The notes: a model not told the origin generated them from the sequence alone. A DNA stretch of 51,102 bases from an uncultured Candidatus Competibacteraceae bacterium (GCA_903879705.1 CAIRMO010000101.1:1-51102); one strand, 5' to 3'. Shown: positions 29,501-34,088, counted from the stretch's first letter. Numbers and translations are program-made.

Positions 29501-30858
29501 TGGCGACGCACGAGCCGGAGGCGTTCTCCCAGCTGTTCGGTGCGGTAACCAGCGCGCTGACCGATGGTCGGTTACCGCCGATTCCGCACGAAACGGTCTC
29601 CTGGAATGAGGCGATTCCGGCATTTCATCGCCAGTCCCAAGGCCGCACGATGGGCCGGCTGTGCCTGAGACTGACTGAAGAACCGCCGCTGGCGTTGACT
29701 GGAACCTGGCTGATTACCGGAGCGAGCGGGGCGATTGGCACGGCGTTGATGCAACATCTGGCCGGGCGAGGGGTGCGGCACCTGGTACTGCTGGATCGGA
29801 TCGCGCCGCTGCCGGAACGATTAGCGGCGCTGACCGCGCAGGGCGTTGAAGTGCTGTCCGAGGTACTCGACATTAACGATGAATCGGCGATGACCGCGCT
29901 GTTTGCCCGGCTGCGGGATACCTTCCCGCCGCTGACCGGCATCGTTCATACCGCCGCCCTCACCGACGATGCGCCGCTCGCTGAACTGGACGCTGCGCGT
30001 TTCGAGCGGGTGTTTCGGCCCAAGGTGGCAGGCGCTTGCCTGCTTGACCGACTCAGTCGGGGGTTGCCGGTGCGGGTGTTCGCCCTGTTCTCCTCGGTGG
30101 TAGCGGTGCTGCCTTCGGCCCGACAAGGCGCGTATGCCGCTGCCAATGCTGCGTTGGATCAGGTGGCGCGACACCGCCGGGTGCAGGGTCTTCCGGCGAC
30201 CTCGATTCACTGGGGGCCGTGGAGCATGGGTATCGGTCACAGCATGGGCGAACGGGCCGAAGCGGTCTGGCGGTCCTGGGGCGTGCAACCGCTGACCGAA
30301 ACGGTCGGCTTGACGTTGTTCGACGCCTTGGCTGGCTGCGATGGCGATCCCATCGTGCTGGACATCGACTGGAGCCGTTATCTCGCCCAGATCGGTGAAC
30401 CGCCGCCGTGGCTGGCTGGACTGCGGGAAGCGGGGATTGGGAATCGGGAAGCGGGGATTGGGAATCGGGAAACCCCGTCAACTTTGACTCCCGAAACCTT
30501 GCCGGCACTGATTCGCGGTGTGACTGCCCGGATTCTTGGTCATGCTGAACCGGCGGCGATTGACCCCGACCGGCCATTCAGTGAGCAGGGTTTGGATTCG
30601 CTGATGGCGACTGAATTGGCCGCTGCCCTCAGTGCCGCGCTGGGCATCCGTCTGCCCGGAACCCTTGTCTATAACTACCCAACGCTCAATGGACTGGTGG
30701 CGCATCTCTCGACCCGACTCCGGCCCGTGCCGCCGCCCGCGTCCGAACCCGACCTGGCGGTGGAAGCGATCCCCGAATCCGATTCTGCTGATGATCTGTT
30801 GCACCGACTGGAGGAAAAATTGGCAAGCATCGACCGGATGTTGGAGCAAAACCCGTGA
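14593..30858 (+). CDS. Modular type I polyketide synthase A (loading ACP plus three modules)
   Basis: A 5421-residue assembly-line enzyme. By residue: ACP 8-77 (Ser41 in GLSSR); KS1 96-518 (Cys265, His400, His440); AT1 553-850 (Ser646); decayed AT 877-1148; C-methyltransferase with EVGAGTGG at 1331; KR1 (Tyr1810); ACP1 (Ser1966); KS2 from 2023 (Cys2195, His2330, His2368); AT2 (Ser2635, HAFH 2734); KR2 (Tyr3197); ACP2 (Ser3355); KS3 from 3420 (Cys3582, His3717, His3755); AT3 (Ser4008, HAFH 4108); DH-like 4269-4536; ER; KR3 (Tyr5181); ACP3 (Ser5336). A C-terminal docking helix follows (LLHRLEEKLASID). HAFH in AT2 and AT3 predicts malonyl-CoA. KR1 and KR2 carry the A-type Trp eight residues before Tyr; KR3 has TDD and no Trp, so looks B-type. 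Palindromic repeats are translated in frame in at least seven linkers. The stop overlaps the next start (GTGA). The product is unknown. Confidence 0.97.
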   Translation: MPANPGQNVAVIIIQRLAETLGLDPASIDPNERFSRYGLSSRLAAGLIARLAAELDRPLPATLVWDHPTVARLARFLAGDVDVQETVAMRRRPDAEPIAIIAVACRLPGAADPEAFWRLLLNGVDAVGPMPDDRWNVAELYDPDPETPGRMATRWGGFLDRVDGFDAEFFGISPREALEIDPQQRLVLELVWEALERAAILPSRLAGSRTGVFMGAMWSEYGQLAAGLDAIAQHSATGRDTAIIANRVSYLLGLTGPSLTVNTACSSSLTALHLACQSLREGESTLALAGGVNLMLTPDSTVAMTKFGAMAPDGRSKAFDARANGYVRGEGAGVVLLKPLSQALADGDPVLALLRGSAINNDGPSNGLTAPSPDAQRAVLRDACARARVSPAEVDYVEAHGTGTLLGDPIEAGSLGAVLGTARSSDRPLIIGSAKTNIGHLEAAAGIAGLIKAAMALHYRVIPPSLHFLSPNPNIDFSRLNLRVPTAQEPWPMTGHPGLAGVSSFGFGGTNAHAVLEEWRVESVEPPRRFAPPLLSQGGAFDSRPERREHRPLIFVYSGNGAQWLGMGRDLLASEPAFRAGVEACDAAFRTLTDAWNVLDELMADARWSRLADTVVAQSLMFAVQIGLTRLLASWGYAPDAVVGHSLGEVAAAWVAGVLSLEDAAQVVFHRSRLQAEAAGQGAMAQIELTWDEAEAALAEYPDVVIAGANAPMVTTISGPAAAVESVMTELAARGVNSQRIRVDIAYHSPAMESPRQHLVEALAGLRPRFGGIPVYSTVTGTLLSGRAFGADYWGWNLREPVRFAQAVAELPDGVFVELSPHPILTRSVEQGLAARGSAGPALFTLNRDESAAESLRHLLDRLNESGVVAGEAPPDRPVHLLTLSARNVESLRDLAGRYAAALPDALADACYTANTGREAFSERAALIAATADEMREQLAALASSTPQGGRAFCYRGQVRPGYVPPVVFQFAGALPNLTGLDELHDTQPAFADALATLIPLFLDQTGLLLTEWLTRFVPHQPTPGSALTFGLQLALGRLLLSWGIRPAAIQGEGAGYFTAEALAGRLSDDEALQLTLAGDGLESSMEPVLTDALIVCLGDGDAGRMLFQILGRLFVSGAEMDGRAFDRPYVRRRVLLPTYPFQRVRYWPTPALPKPVESWLYEVAWAPVAPFRVDLPDPDVMVAGLSVPTPSADQAFALPVMLDRLAAAYAAQALAAVPEPALEPAFRSRQFAALAKLAAHATESSPATLAEEIAARYPEGVDELALIRRAGEALPDVLAGRVDPLQVLFPDGLMDWVQPVYERAPFARTTVGWVETIFAMAAPKMGSIIEVGAGTGGATRRVLPHLPDSGRYVFTDISPAFLDRAQERFGAHPGFATARLDIERSPAEQGVTEIFDAALAVNVLHATRDLRTTLAHVRGLLRHGGWLALVEVTGSPGWLDLVFGMLEGWWRFTDVDLRDSSALLPVERWRDLLAEAGFDAVSTLFDGDRQSLILARAGVVPGQRLVLGDTRFAVDLADQLRTAGVAVDLAGAIPTEGAWRETFVLDTEETPVEACRQWAALFADPRFGRVRLVEDSNHPGAARHPSLSKEGNKPSVAMVRAVRRGWALAAGLADPSRWGGTLRGNNLERVAGALLARSDEEWLNVDGVELQGLRLRRLPALDKGLPVRGEATYLIAGGLGMLGLAFARWLVEKGARHLALVGRRPPSVEIARVIAALETAGVRVWTFAANVADLDAMRGVIATLAESAPPLAGVIHAAGTATADLSEALAVKLDGAQVLHTVTAAAAPELFLLFSSAAGVWGAKGKEAYAAANAGLDAFAAERRRQGFPAVSVAWGRFTERGLLSVAEDQALAEMGLEAMAPAAAFDLAWRLTRSERSQAVIAHVDWPRFRSVYELHGSRPLLDELPKAEPTSDRFRLTERPLALVQSSANVFDQVRQRVAETLGYADPETVPPDRGLFELGLDSLMAVRLRRRLEETLGRTIPAAVLFSHPTVAALAEWLAPSATPQTAREAVATPARTHEPIAVIGIGCRFPGGVVDPDGFARLLFEGRDAVTEIPPTRWDWREWFSANPDAPGYMVSRWGGFLEDIDQFDAAFFNIPPKEAAYMDPQQRLLLEVAREAVERAGLDPEQLTGVRAGVFVGITGNDYAALARRGPPEHLEAQAITGQPSNTAAGRIAFALGLTGPAIALDTACSSSLVALHLACRALRSGECSLALAGGVNLVLAPETSVILSRAGMLSPTGRCRTFDAGADGFVRAEGCGMVVLKPLSAALADGDPVLAVVRGTAINHDGRASGFTVPNGSAQEQVIRAALVDAGLAPAQISYVEAHGTGTALGDPIEAQALAAALGENRTTPLYVGSVKTNIGHAESAAGVAAFIKTVLALAAERMPANLHFHRLNPHIRLDGFPLVVPTAPTPWPMTDGRRIAGISSFGASGTNVHVIVEGSPRTPNPSFATPSPPIPRGEGRYILPLSASDPESLTVLASAVAAQLADDRIADLAFSAGVSRSSLPVRGFAVFSNAAEGRAALATLTSITAGTRVKVAFLFTGQGSQYAGMARALYRVEPVFRAFIDRCDALALPLLGRSLREAMLDPATGADLNATALAQPALFTLGCALAALWRSWGVEPAAVLGHSVGEYAAALIAGVLGLETALSLVIARGRLMQALPVGGGMCAVLAPVKSITPFLTEEPTLSIAAINGPANTVISGPLAALERLSIRLATQDLTVRPLTVSHAFHSELLNPMLDALETEAAGIAYQPAQIPLISNLTGVPQTVFDAAYWRRHAREPVQFAEGLRTAAALGCRVFIELGPQPVLTALAGAVLDNAVLLPSLRRDADDLNILYEALGRAWQAGVAVDWARVPPHGSHRRLALPTTPFRRKRHWLDGIDTRRQRDVARDPSADWIYQIEWESRPLPIVSDPLAPTPAGLLWWAGLDAQPGTISALCAELKRYVESAEAPVWVITRSAQSVVGATDTVNPASAALWGLGRILALTHPEHWGGLIDLEPDTDLAQDQAMLAAFLADPHGEDQVALRGGQVHAPRLERLKTPLPEPRPIHPDRTWLITGGLGGLGLALAGYLATAGARYLVLISRRPPGEEAAAIIAGLESRGVTVTVFAADVADAERMAQVAARIEQTLPPVAGIFHAAGIKDGDFATVLRPKLTGAQVLHELSRHWPVEEFVLFSSAAAVWGDRHLDAYAAANAALDGFAHWRRAQGLPALSVNWGRFEVRGMLDVAGAAFLDRMGLDPLPTDPAFTTMRRLAATALPQATVAAVRWPVFKPIYEGQRLRPLLARLGLPPTVFVAAPAVAEQSVVVKKLSLPAVLVRLRELVAEILGLDDSADLDTGRGFFALGMDSFGVVDLRRRVEAEFGVALPAAALFEAPSIAALAARLAPEPALPLILSPLVGEGPGPGVKGVSVAEPIAIVGLGLRLPGGVHDLAGLEQLLLAGIEAVGDCPEDRRTGPLPVEPARRRGGFLTGIDRFDADFFGISPREAAQIDPQHRLLLEVAWEALQHAGWSPPALAGSRTGVFVGITGAEYAALAAARGRPDAHAVGGQFLNVAAGRISHTLGLTGPSLAVDTACSSSAMAVHLACQALRAGECDMALAGGVNLMLTPATTTMLIQARMLAADGRCKTFDAAADGYVRAEGCGLVVLKPLAQAEADGDRVLAVIRGTAANHDGASSGFTVPNGAAQQTVMRAALTQANVAPVNVAYVEAHGTGTALGDPVELHALDAVYGGGRTRPLWVGSIKTVIGHAEAAAGIAGLLKVVASLHLEYLPPHLNFNRLNPHIQVSAERVAVVAAGAAWEPIAGRRLAGLSAFGASGTNVHVIVEGPPSPPIPLPEGEGCRLLILSARRAGDLDRLAEDVLAAPDWRQACREAALTRDGLPHRLTVVANSADELRRTLAVAPRRRAGQPRIAFLFTGQGSQYPGMGRILYEREPVFREAIDRCAEAARGHLAWPLPDLLFDPVRPLVATEQVQPALFALGYALTELWRSWGVEPVAVLGHSVGEITAACVAGAMSLDDALALIIERGRLMGALSAGGAMAAVLAPEADIVEALVQTDGRVVIAARNGPANTVLSGDEAALERVLAELATHGVESRSLAVSHAFHSPHLDPMLDDLERAASRIAFQPTRIPVAANLDGQARTRFDAAYWRAQARNAVAFAAGMATLARLGCDTFIEIGPQPVLCGLGRAGLESGSWIPSLRRGEDEQRTLLEAAGTAWRLGAKVNWRRALHIAPRDSASLPSYPFHRTRHWLDQSPVHAAAPRTGWFQSRIDSPAFRGTVYSDRLRPEDVPGLADSGHLIHVGLHLALLAAALDQATTGPIQINDATFLRALTLDAPRDVQIVLKPDGHATLFARAEDDPWIEHFQASVTVGSPPQLPAIPLEALRNRGHPETVQQDFYADLAARGFPLGPRLRRIERLWSQPGEALAQLSDPDADEPLAFGLPAALIEACAQLPIAACPELTGGYMLMGWRRLIRTASSYRSGTWIHATASASTDGSRLAADIALCTDEGTVLARIEEAMLVRVAPAALPGKSPQPASAWIGDWIWQPAPISESESTSATCHLIATGPETEALATRLMTERPELFGTFGTVAVIWMEIDPAAEPAALARVLTALPPLPSRTRLLLISRGVWTPGAEVQAVAKGGAGLWGLAQTIRAERANLIVRNVDLDPDGNPLPALLAELADAGAETASAWRNGQRFVARLQPRQPLEPPAAPVRLIHAPRPLGEGLGVRICPLERRAPGPDEVEIAVIAAAPNFRDLLVIHGQFPATPGLGADCSGLIATVGPGVAGFSPGDPVIAYVPDGQGSLATHVTLPARLVRPKPAPLSFAAAAAVPVAYLTAWHGLVERAHLKPGETVLIHAAGSGVGWAAMAITRWIGAQALATAGPGKQASLIALGVPIIGSSRDDAFVAAARQATNGRGVNVAIGAFGVLAASAREALVPGGRLIDLTRRGDPDEIDLDHLATHEPEAFSQLFGAVTSALTDGRLPPIPHETVSWNEAIPAFHRQSQGRTMGRLCLRLTEEPPLALTGTWLITGASGAIGTALMQHLAGRGVRHLVLLDRIAPLPERLAALTAQGVEVLSEVLDINDESAMTALFARLRDTFPPLTGIVHTAALTDDAPLAELDAARFERVFRPKVAGACLLDRLSRGLPVRVFALFSSVVAVLPSARQGAYAAANAALDQVARHRRVQGLPATSIHWGPWSMGIGHSMGERAEAVWRSWGVQPLTETVGLTLFDALAGCDGDPIVLDIDWSRYLAQIGEPPPWLAGLREAGIGNREAGIGNRETPSTLTPETLPALIRGVTARILGHAEPAAIDPDRPFSEQGLDSLMATELAAALSAALGIRLPGTLVYNYPTLNGLVAHLSTRLRPVPPPASEPDLAVEAIPESDSADDLLHRLEEKLASIDRMLEQNP
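14614..14823 (+). other. N-terminal acyl carrier domain of PKS A (starter-accepting, GLSS variant)
   Basis: Residues 8-77 of PKS A form a carrier-protein helix bundle ending in the usual LVWDHPTVARLARFL. The phosphopantetheine site reads FSRYGLSSRLAAG: Ser41 is present but the Asp before it is Ser40. 'RYGLxS' carrier domains with this variation are often found next to fatty acyl-AMP ligases in cyanobacterial and myxobacterial lipopeptide/polyketide systems. No KS, AT or ligase precedes it here. The likely role is to receive an acyl starter from an enzyme acting in trans. Confidence 0.75.
16163..16210 (+). repeat. ~50-bp palindromic element, in frame in KS1-AT1 linker
   Basis: Copy of the TCGAACC...GGCGCTTCGCGCC...CCTCCTTAGCCAAGGAGGGG element also found at 8335-8460, 19320 and 35465. 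Here it is read in a frame that gives EPPRRFAPPLLSQGG, different from the frame used by the other two PKS copies. It lies between the end of KS1 (AHAVLEE) and the start of AT1. Confidence 0.85.
17221..18036 (+). other. Decayed acyltransferase remnant in module 1
   Basis: After AT1 the protein shows what is normally a KS-AT linker (LSARNVESLRDLAGRYAA, then DACYTANTGREAF), next a recognisable AT start and middle (VVFQFAGALP, TQPAFADAL, LGRLLLSWGIRPAAI), and the post-AT motif LPTYPFQRVRYW. The nucleophile elbow is GEGAG at 1052-1056: Ser is Gly1054 and the adjacent His is Glu1053. The second half of the AT fold, including any HAFH loop, is missing. This looks like the module's original AT, inactivated and shortened after a foreign AT (AT1) was placed between the KS and its own linker. 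Confidence 0.75.
19320..19369 (+). repeat. ~50-bp palindromic element, in frame between cMT1 and KR1
   Basis: The best-preserved copy, TTCGAACCACCCCGGCGC then TGC then GCGCCACCCCTCCTTATCC and AAGGAGGGGA. It is translated as SNHPGAARHPSLSKEGN. It sits in the structural part before the catalytic KR1 domain and interrupts no motif. Confidence 0.88.
20659..24770 (+). other. PKS A module 2: KS-AT-KR-ACP
   Basis: A complete, canonical hydroxyl-forming module. The KS has DTACSSS, EAHGTGT and NIGHAES. The AT has GHSVGEY (Ser2635) and HAFH, predicting malonyl-CoA. A KR structural subdomain (ASAALWGLGRILALTHPE) precedes the catalytic KR with TGGLGGLG and YAAANA, A-type by its Trp3189. The ACP has LGMDSFGV. 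There is no DH or ER. Expected product is a beta-hydroxy acetate unit with no alpha-methyl. Confidence 0.88.
21964..21994 (+). repeat. GC-rich hairpin element, in frame in KS2-AT2 linker
   Basis: CCCTCACCCCCAATCCC followed by AAGGGGAGAGGGG, translated as PSPPIPRGEG. It belongs to the same loose family as 24789, 26095, 28773 and 36801 (a C-rich run facing a G-rich run). It follows directly after the KS2 end motif VHVIVEG. Confidence 0.75.
24789..24837 (+). repeat. GC-rich hairpin element, in frame in ACP2-KS3 linker
   Basis: CTCTCCCCTGGTGGGAGAG is a perfect hairpin, followed by GGGCCAGGGCCGGGGGTGAAGGG. Translated as LSPLVGEGPGPGVKG between ACP2 and the first strand of KS3 (EPIAIVGLG). Confidence 0.8.
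26095..26130 (+). repeat. GC-rich hairpin element, in frame in KS3-AT3 linker
   Basis: CCCTCACCCCCAATCCC then TCTCCCGGAGGGCGAGGGG, translated as PSPPIPLPEGEG. Its first 17 bases are identical to the copy at 21964, at the equivalent position after the KS end motif of the next module. Confidence 0.8.
28773..28809 (+). repeat. GC-rich hairpin element, in frame before ER
   Basis: CGCCCCTCGCCCTCTGGG then AGAGGGGTTGGGGGTAA, translated as HAPRPLGEGLGVR at the junction of the KR structural region and the enoylreductase of module 3. Confidence 0.78.
30425..30470 (+). repeat. 21-bp tandem repeat in KR3-ACP3 linker
   Basis: Two perfect copies of GGGAAGCGGGGATTGGGAATC (30425-30445 and 30446-30466) plus a few bases of a third. 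Translated as REAGIGN twice, then RET. The unit length is a multiple of three, so copy-number change would keep the frame. Confidence 0.9.
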
Positions 30859-33800
30859 CCGGCCACAGCACTGCGGAAACCGAGGCGCTACGCCGCGCTC
30901 TGAACGCTTTGGAACGGATGCAGGCGCGGCTGGAAGCCGTCCAGCAAGCCGCAAGGGAACCGATTGCGGTGATCGGACTCGGCTGCCGGTTTCCGGGGAC
31001 GGAGGGTCCCGAAGCCTTCGCTGATTTTCTCGAAACCGGTGGCGATGCCGTCGGTGAGATACCGGCGGAACGAGCCGGGCCGTTTGCGGCGGTCAGTGTG
31101 GCGGCGGTGCGGCGCGGTGGTTTTTTTGCCGATGTCGCCGGTTTTGATGCCGGGCGGTTTGGCGTGTCCGATGCCGAGGCGCTGGCGATGGACCCGCATC
31201 AACGCCTGGTGCTGGAACTGGCTTGGGAGGCGCTGGCCGACGCGGGTCTGACCGAAGGTGCTTTAGCCGGGACCCGCACCGGCGTCTATCTGGCGCTGGG
31301 TGCGCAAAACAATGACTACGCCGGGTGGTTGCTTAATGATCCGCAACGACTCAATAGCCATGTGATCGGCGGCAGTTTTCATAGCCTGATGCCGGGGCGG
31401 CTGTCCTACCTGCTGGATTTGCGCGGGCCGAGTCTGGTGGTGGATGCCGCCTGTGCATCGGCCTTGACCGCGCTGCATCTGGCCGGTCAGGCGTTGCGCC
31501 GGCGTGAATGTGATACTGCCCTGGTCGCGGCGGTTAATCTGGTGCTGTCGCCGTTGGTGGCGCTGGCGGTGCAGCAGAGCGGATTGCTTTCCCCATCGGG
31601 TCGTTGCCGTTCCTTTGACGCGAGTGCGGATGGTTTTGTGCGCGGCGAAGGCGGCGGAGTGCTGGTGCTGAAACGGCTTTCCGACGCGGTGGCTACTGGT
31701 GCGGAGCCGTGGGCGGTAATTCTGGGCAGCGCCATCGGTCAGGATGGCCACGGTAATGGGCTGAGCGCCCCGCACGGTCCCGCGCAGGAAGCAATTCTCC
31801 GTCAGGCGTTGGCGGAGGCCGGAGTTGAACCGGCGGCGGTTGGTTATGTGGAAGCTCACGCCACCGGCACCCGATTGGGCGATGCCATTGAAGCTCAGGC
31901 GCTGGGCGCAGTTTACAGCGTCAATCGTGCGCATCCTCTGCGGATCGGCGCAGTCAAGCCGAATCTGGGCCATCTGGAAGCGGCGTCCGGAATGGCCGGG
32001 TTGATTAAGGTGATTTTGGCGATGCAGCGCCGGATCATCCCGCCAACCTTGCACCTTGAACGGCTGAACTCGGATATCGATCCGGCTGAACTGGAGCCGG
32101 TCACGGTCCCGACGCCTTGGCCGGAAAACGCAGCCTTGGCCGGGGTCAGTGCCTTTGGGATGAGTGGGGCCGGTGCCCACGTCATCGTCGGACCAACGGT
32201 AAATCAGCGCCGATCCCGCCTGGTGTCACCACCCTTTCAGCGCCGCCGCTTCTGGCTGGACGATCCTCAATTCGTCATACCCGCAAAAGCGGGTATCCAT
32301 GATGGGTCAGCGAATGACTGGATTCCCGCATTCGCGGGTATGACGGCAAGTGAGAGTCGTGATCTTAACGACTTGATCTATCAACTGGATTGGCGTCCTG
32401 CGCCCTTCGCCGCGCCACACCGTGCCCCCGGACGATTGCTGCTGCTGGGCGATGAAGCGCTGGCTCACCGGTTGTTGCCGGGCTTGGTGTTGGCCGGCTT
32501 TACCGCAGCACCCGCGACGACGGAATGCCTGCCGGATGACCCGGAAGCAACGCTGCTTTATTTGGCCGGCGGTGGGCTGGAGCCAGACCTGGCGACGCTG
32601 CGTCAGCAGGAACGGCGGATTTTGGGCGGATTGTTGCGGCTGGTGCAAGGCGTGGCCGAGCAGAAGGCCCGCCGATTGTGGATTGTGACCGAAGGCGGTT
32701 GGGATCAGAGCCTGACTGCCGCCATGACCTTGGCGCTGGGCCGAACCATCGCGCTTGAGCATCCCGAATTGGGTTGCCGGCGCATCGATCTCGATCCGCA
32801 ACTGGCCGATCCATCGACGGTTCTGGCCGAAGATCTGGCGTCTGACGATGATGAAGAGTGGGTACGTCAGACTCCGGCAGGACGACTCATTCCACGTCTG
32901 ACGCCCTTCACCGTCAAGGTTCAACCTTTCACCGCCCGGCCCGATGCGGCCTATCTCATCACCGGCGGCATGGGCGGCATTGGGCGGGCGGTAGCGGGGT
33001 GGCTGATTGCGCGTGGCGCACGGCATTTGCTGTTGCTGGGCCGCACTCTTCGCCAATGCCCGGAACGTGCCGCCTGGAAAGCACAAGGCGTACAGGTCAA
33101 AACCGTGGCGGCGGATGTCGCCGATCCCGCGGCTCTTGCCGAAATACTCGCGGGTCTGGATGCGGAAGGTGTGCCGCTGGCCGGAGTATTCCACGTTGCC
33201 GGCGTCACCGCTGACCAACTGCTGTTTCGTCAGGATTGGCCGGCGTTTGCTAACGCCTTGCGTGCCAAGGCGGAAGGGGCACTGGCGTTGCATCAGGCGA
33301 CCGCGGGTCGGCCACTCGATATGTTCGTCCTGTTTTCATCGATCACCGTCTTGTGCGGACTCGCTGGAACCGGCGCTTATGCGGCCGCTAATGCCGCATT
33401 GGGCGCACTGGCTCGCTGGCGTCGCCGGCAGAACTTGCCCGCGCTTAGCATCCAATGGGGTACTTGGGAAGGCTCCGGCATGGCCGAGGCGGCTGGCGCG
33501 GAATTAGTCGCCCAATGGCAAGCCCACGGCCTGCTGTCCTTTCCGCCAGCGACGGGTTTGGCTGCCCTGGAGGCGTTGCTGGCTACCCCGGACCTTGTTG
33601 AAGCGGTCGCGGCGCGGGCGGACTGGTCCCGGCTGGCTCGCTGGGCGCGTGAAGAAGGTTCCGGTGCAGAACTCTATGCTGAACGGGTTCCCGCCATCGC
33701 GTCGCTCCGCCCCGTCACGGTTGAAAGGCCGGTGGTGAACGATCAATCCCTGGAAACGCTGGTGCGCGAGTCGGTCGCCGAGGTGCTGGGGCTGGCCGTC

Positions 33801-34088
33801 GCCGATCCGGCGCTGGATCGACCCTTTGGCGAACTGGGCCTGAATTCGCTGGCCGCGATTACCTTGCGCAACCGATTGTCCGGGCGACTTGGCTTACCTA
33901 TCCCGGCGACGCTCGCTTTCAACCATCCTTCAGTCGCGGCTATCGTCCGATTTCTTGCTACCCGTTCTATTGCCACCCCGCCAGCGTCATCCACGAATCG
34001 CTCCCGGATTGAGCGCATGACCGAGGTTGAGGCTGAACAACACTTGGCTGCTTTACTGGCCGATCTTGAGTCGAAAACCCGCCCATGA
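30855..34088 (+). CDS. Polyketide synthase B: single AT-less module KS-KR-ACP
   Basis: 1077 aa; starts with GTG in a GTGA overlap with PKS A. Order: an N-terminal coiled-coil docking helix (ALNALERMQARLEAVQQ), KS 36-445 (Cys200 in VDAACASAL, His335 in EAHATGT, His373 in NLGHLEA), post-AT motif SPPFQRRRFWLD (457-468), a repeat-derived insert (473-499), KR with TGGMGGIG at 703 and Tyr842, ACP with LGLNSLAA (Ser998; the usual Asp is Asn997), and a C-terminal docking tail (MTEVEAEQHLAALLADLE). There is no AT and no KS-AT linker: the KS runs directly into the motif that normally follows an AT. Extension would need malonyl loading in trans, or the module only passes on and reduces the chain. The KR has Cys, not Trp, eight residues before Tyr and no LDD, so its stereochemistry is unclear. 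Confidence 0.95.
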   Translation: MTGHSTAETEALRRALNALERMQARLEAVQQAAREPIAVIGLGCRFPGTEGPEAFADFLETGGDAVGEIPAERAGPFAAVSVAAVRRGGFFADVAGFDAGRFGVSDAEALAMDPHQRLVLELAWEALADAGLTEGALAGTRTGVYLALGAQNNDYAGWLLNDPQRLNSHVIGGSFHSLMPGRLSYLLDLRGPSLVVDAACASALTALHLAGQALRRRECDTALVAAVNLVLSPLVALAVQQSGLLSPSGRCRSFDASADGFVRGEGGGVLVLKRLSDAVATGAEPWAVILGSAIGQDGHGNGLSAPHGPAQEAILRQALAEAGVEPAAVGYVEAHATGTRLGDAIEAQALGAVYSVNRAHPLRIGAVKPNLGHLEAASGMAGLIKVILAMQRRIIPPTLHLERLNSDIDPAELEPVTVPTPWPENAALAGVSAFGMSGAGAHVIVGPTVNQRRSRLVSPPFQRRRFWLDDPQFVIPAKAGIHDGSANDWIPAFAGMTASESRDLNDLIYQLDWRPAPFAAPHRAPGRLLLLGDEALAHRLLPGLVLAGFTAAPATTECLPDDPEATLLYLAGGGLEPDLATLRQQERRILGGLLRLVQGVAEQKARRLWIVTEGGWDQSLTAAMTLALGRTIALEHPELGCRRIDLDPQLADPSTVLAEDLASDDDEEWVRQTPAGRLIPRLTPFTVKVQPFTARPDAAYLITGGMGGIGRAVAGWLIARGARHLLLLGRTLRQCPERAAWKAQGVQVKTVAADVADPAALAEILAGLDAEGVPLAGVFHVAGVTADQLLFRQDWPAFANALRAKAEGALALHQATAGRPLDMFVLFSSITVLCGLAGTGAYAAANAALGALARWRRRQNLPALSIQWGTWEGSGMAEAAGAELVAQWQAHGLLSFPPATGLAALEALLATPDLVEAVAARADWSRLARWAREEGSGAELYAERVPAIASLRPVTVERPVVNDQSLETLVRESVAEVLGLAVADPALDRPFGELGLNSLAAITLRNRLSGRLGLPIPATLAFNHPSVAAIVRFLATRSIATPPASSTNRSRIERMTEVEAEQHLAALLADLESKTRP
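32160..32270 (+). other. Site of AT loss in PKS B
   Basis: The KS C terminus here is SAFGMSGAGAHVIVG, where canonical KS domains read [14 protein letters not shown]. Ten or so residues later comes the post-AT linker SPPFQRRRFWLD, equivalent to [13 protein letters not shown] in the other modules. In this cluster KS end and post-AT motif are otherwise about 400 residues apart. This is a clean in-frame loss of the whole linker plus AT, not a frameshift or stop. Confidence 0.85.
32273..32345 (+). repeat. Paired-hairpin repeat (dRS3-like), in frame in PKS B
   Basis: Outer arms CGTCATACCCGC (32273-32284) and GCGGGTATGACG (32334-32345) are perfect inverted repeats. Inside are two small hairpins, CCCGC-AAAA-GCGGG and CCCGC-ATTC-GCGGG. 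Translated as VIPAKAGIHDG...WIPAFAGMT, a peptide well known from spurious and hybrid proteins carrying this genomic repeat. It lies just after the post-AT motif, before the KR structural region. A half copy is intergenic at 40920-40949. Confidence 0.9.

Larger units (their letters stand above)
24850..30720 (+). other. PKS A module 3: KS-AT-DH(degenerate)-ER-KR-ACP
   Basis: KS3 keeps Cys3582, His3717 and His3755, but begins GLGLRLPGG without the usual Cys and has DPQHR for DPQQR. AT3 is malonyl type (HAFH). A double-hotdog DH-like region spans about 4269-4536 but lacks HxxxGxxxxP; the equivalent segment reads LADSGHLIHVG (4299-4309), and the second catalytic Asp is Glu4455 (LIEACAQ). An MDR-type ER has NFRDLL, GADCSG and the NADPH loop HAAGSGVG. 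KR3 has TGASGAIG, LTDD and Tyr5181, and is B-type. The ACP has QGLDSLMA. If DH is dead the ER has no substrate; if it still works, a fully reduced unit results. Confidence 0.85.

Noticed and set aside
32273-32345. VIPAKAGIH...IPAFAGMT as a protein domain or signal
   Set aside because: The peptide is the translation of a palindromic genomic repeat, not a folded domain. I record it as a repeat.
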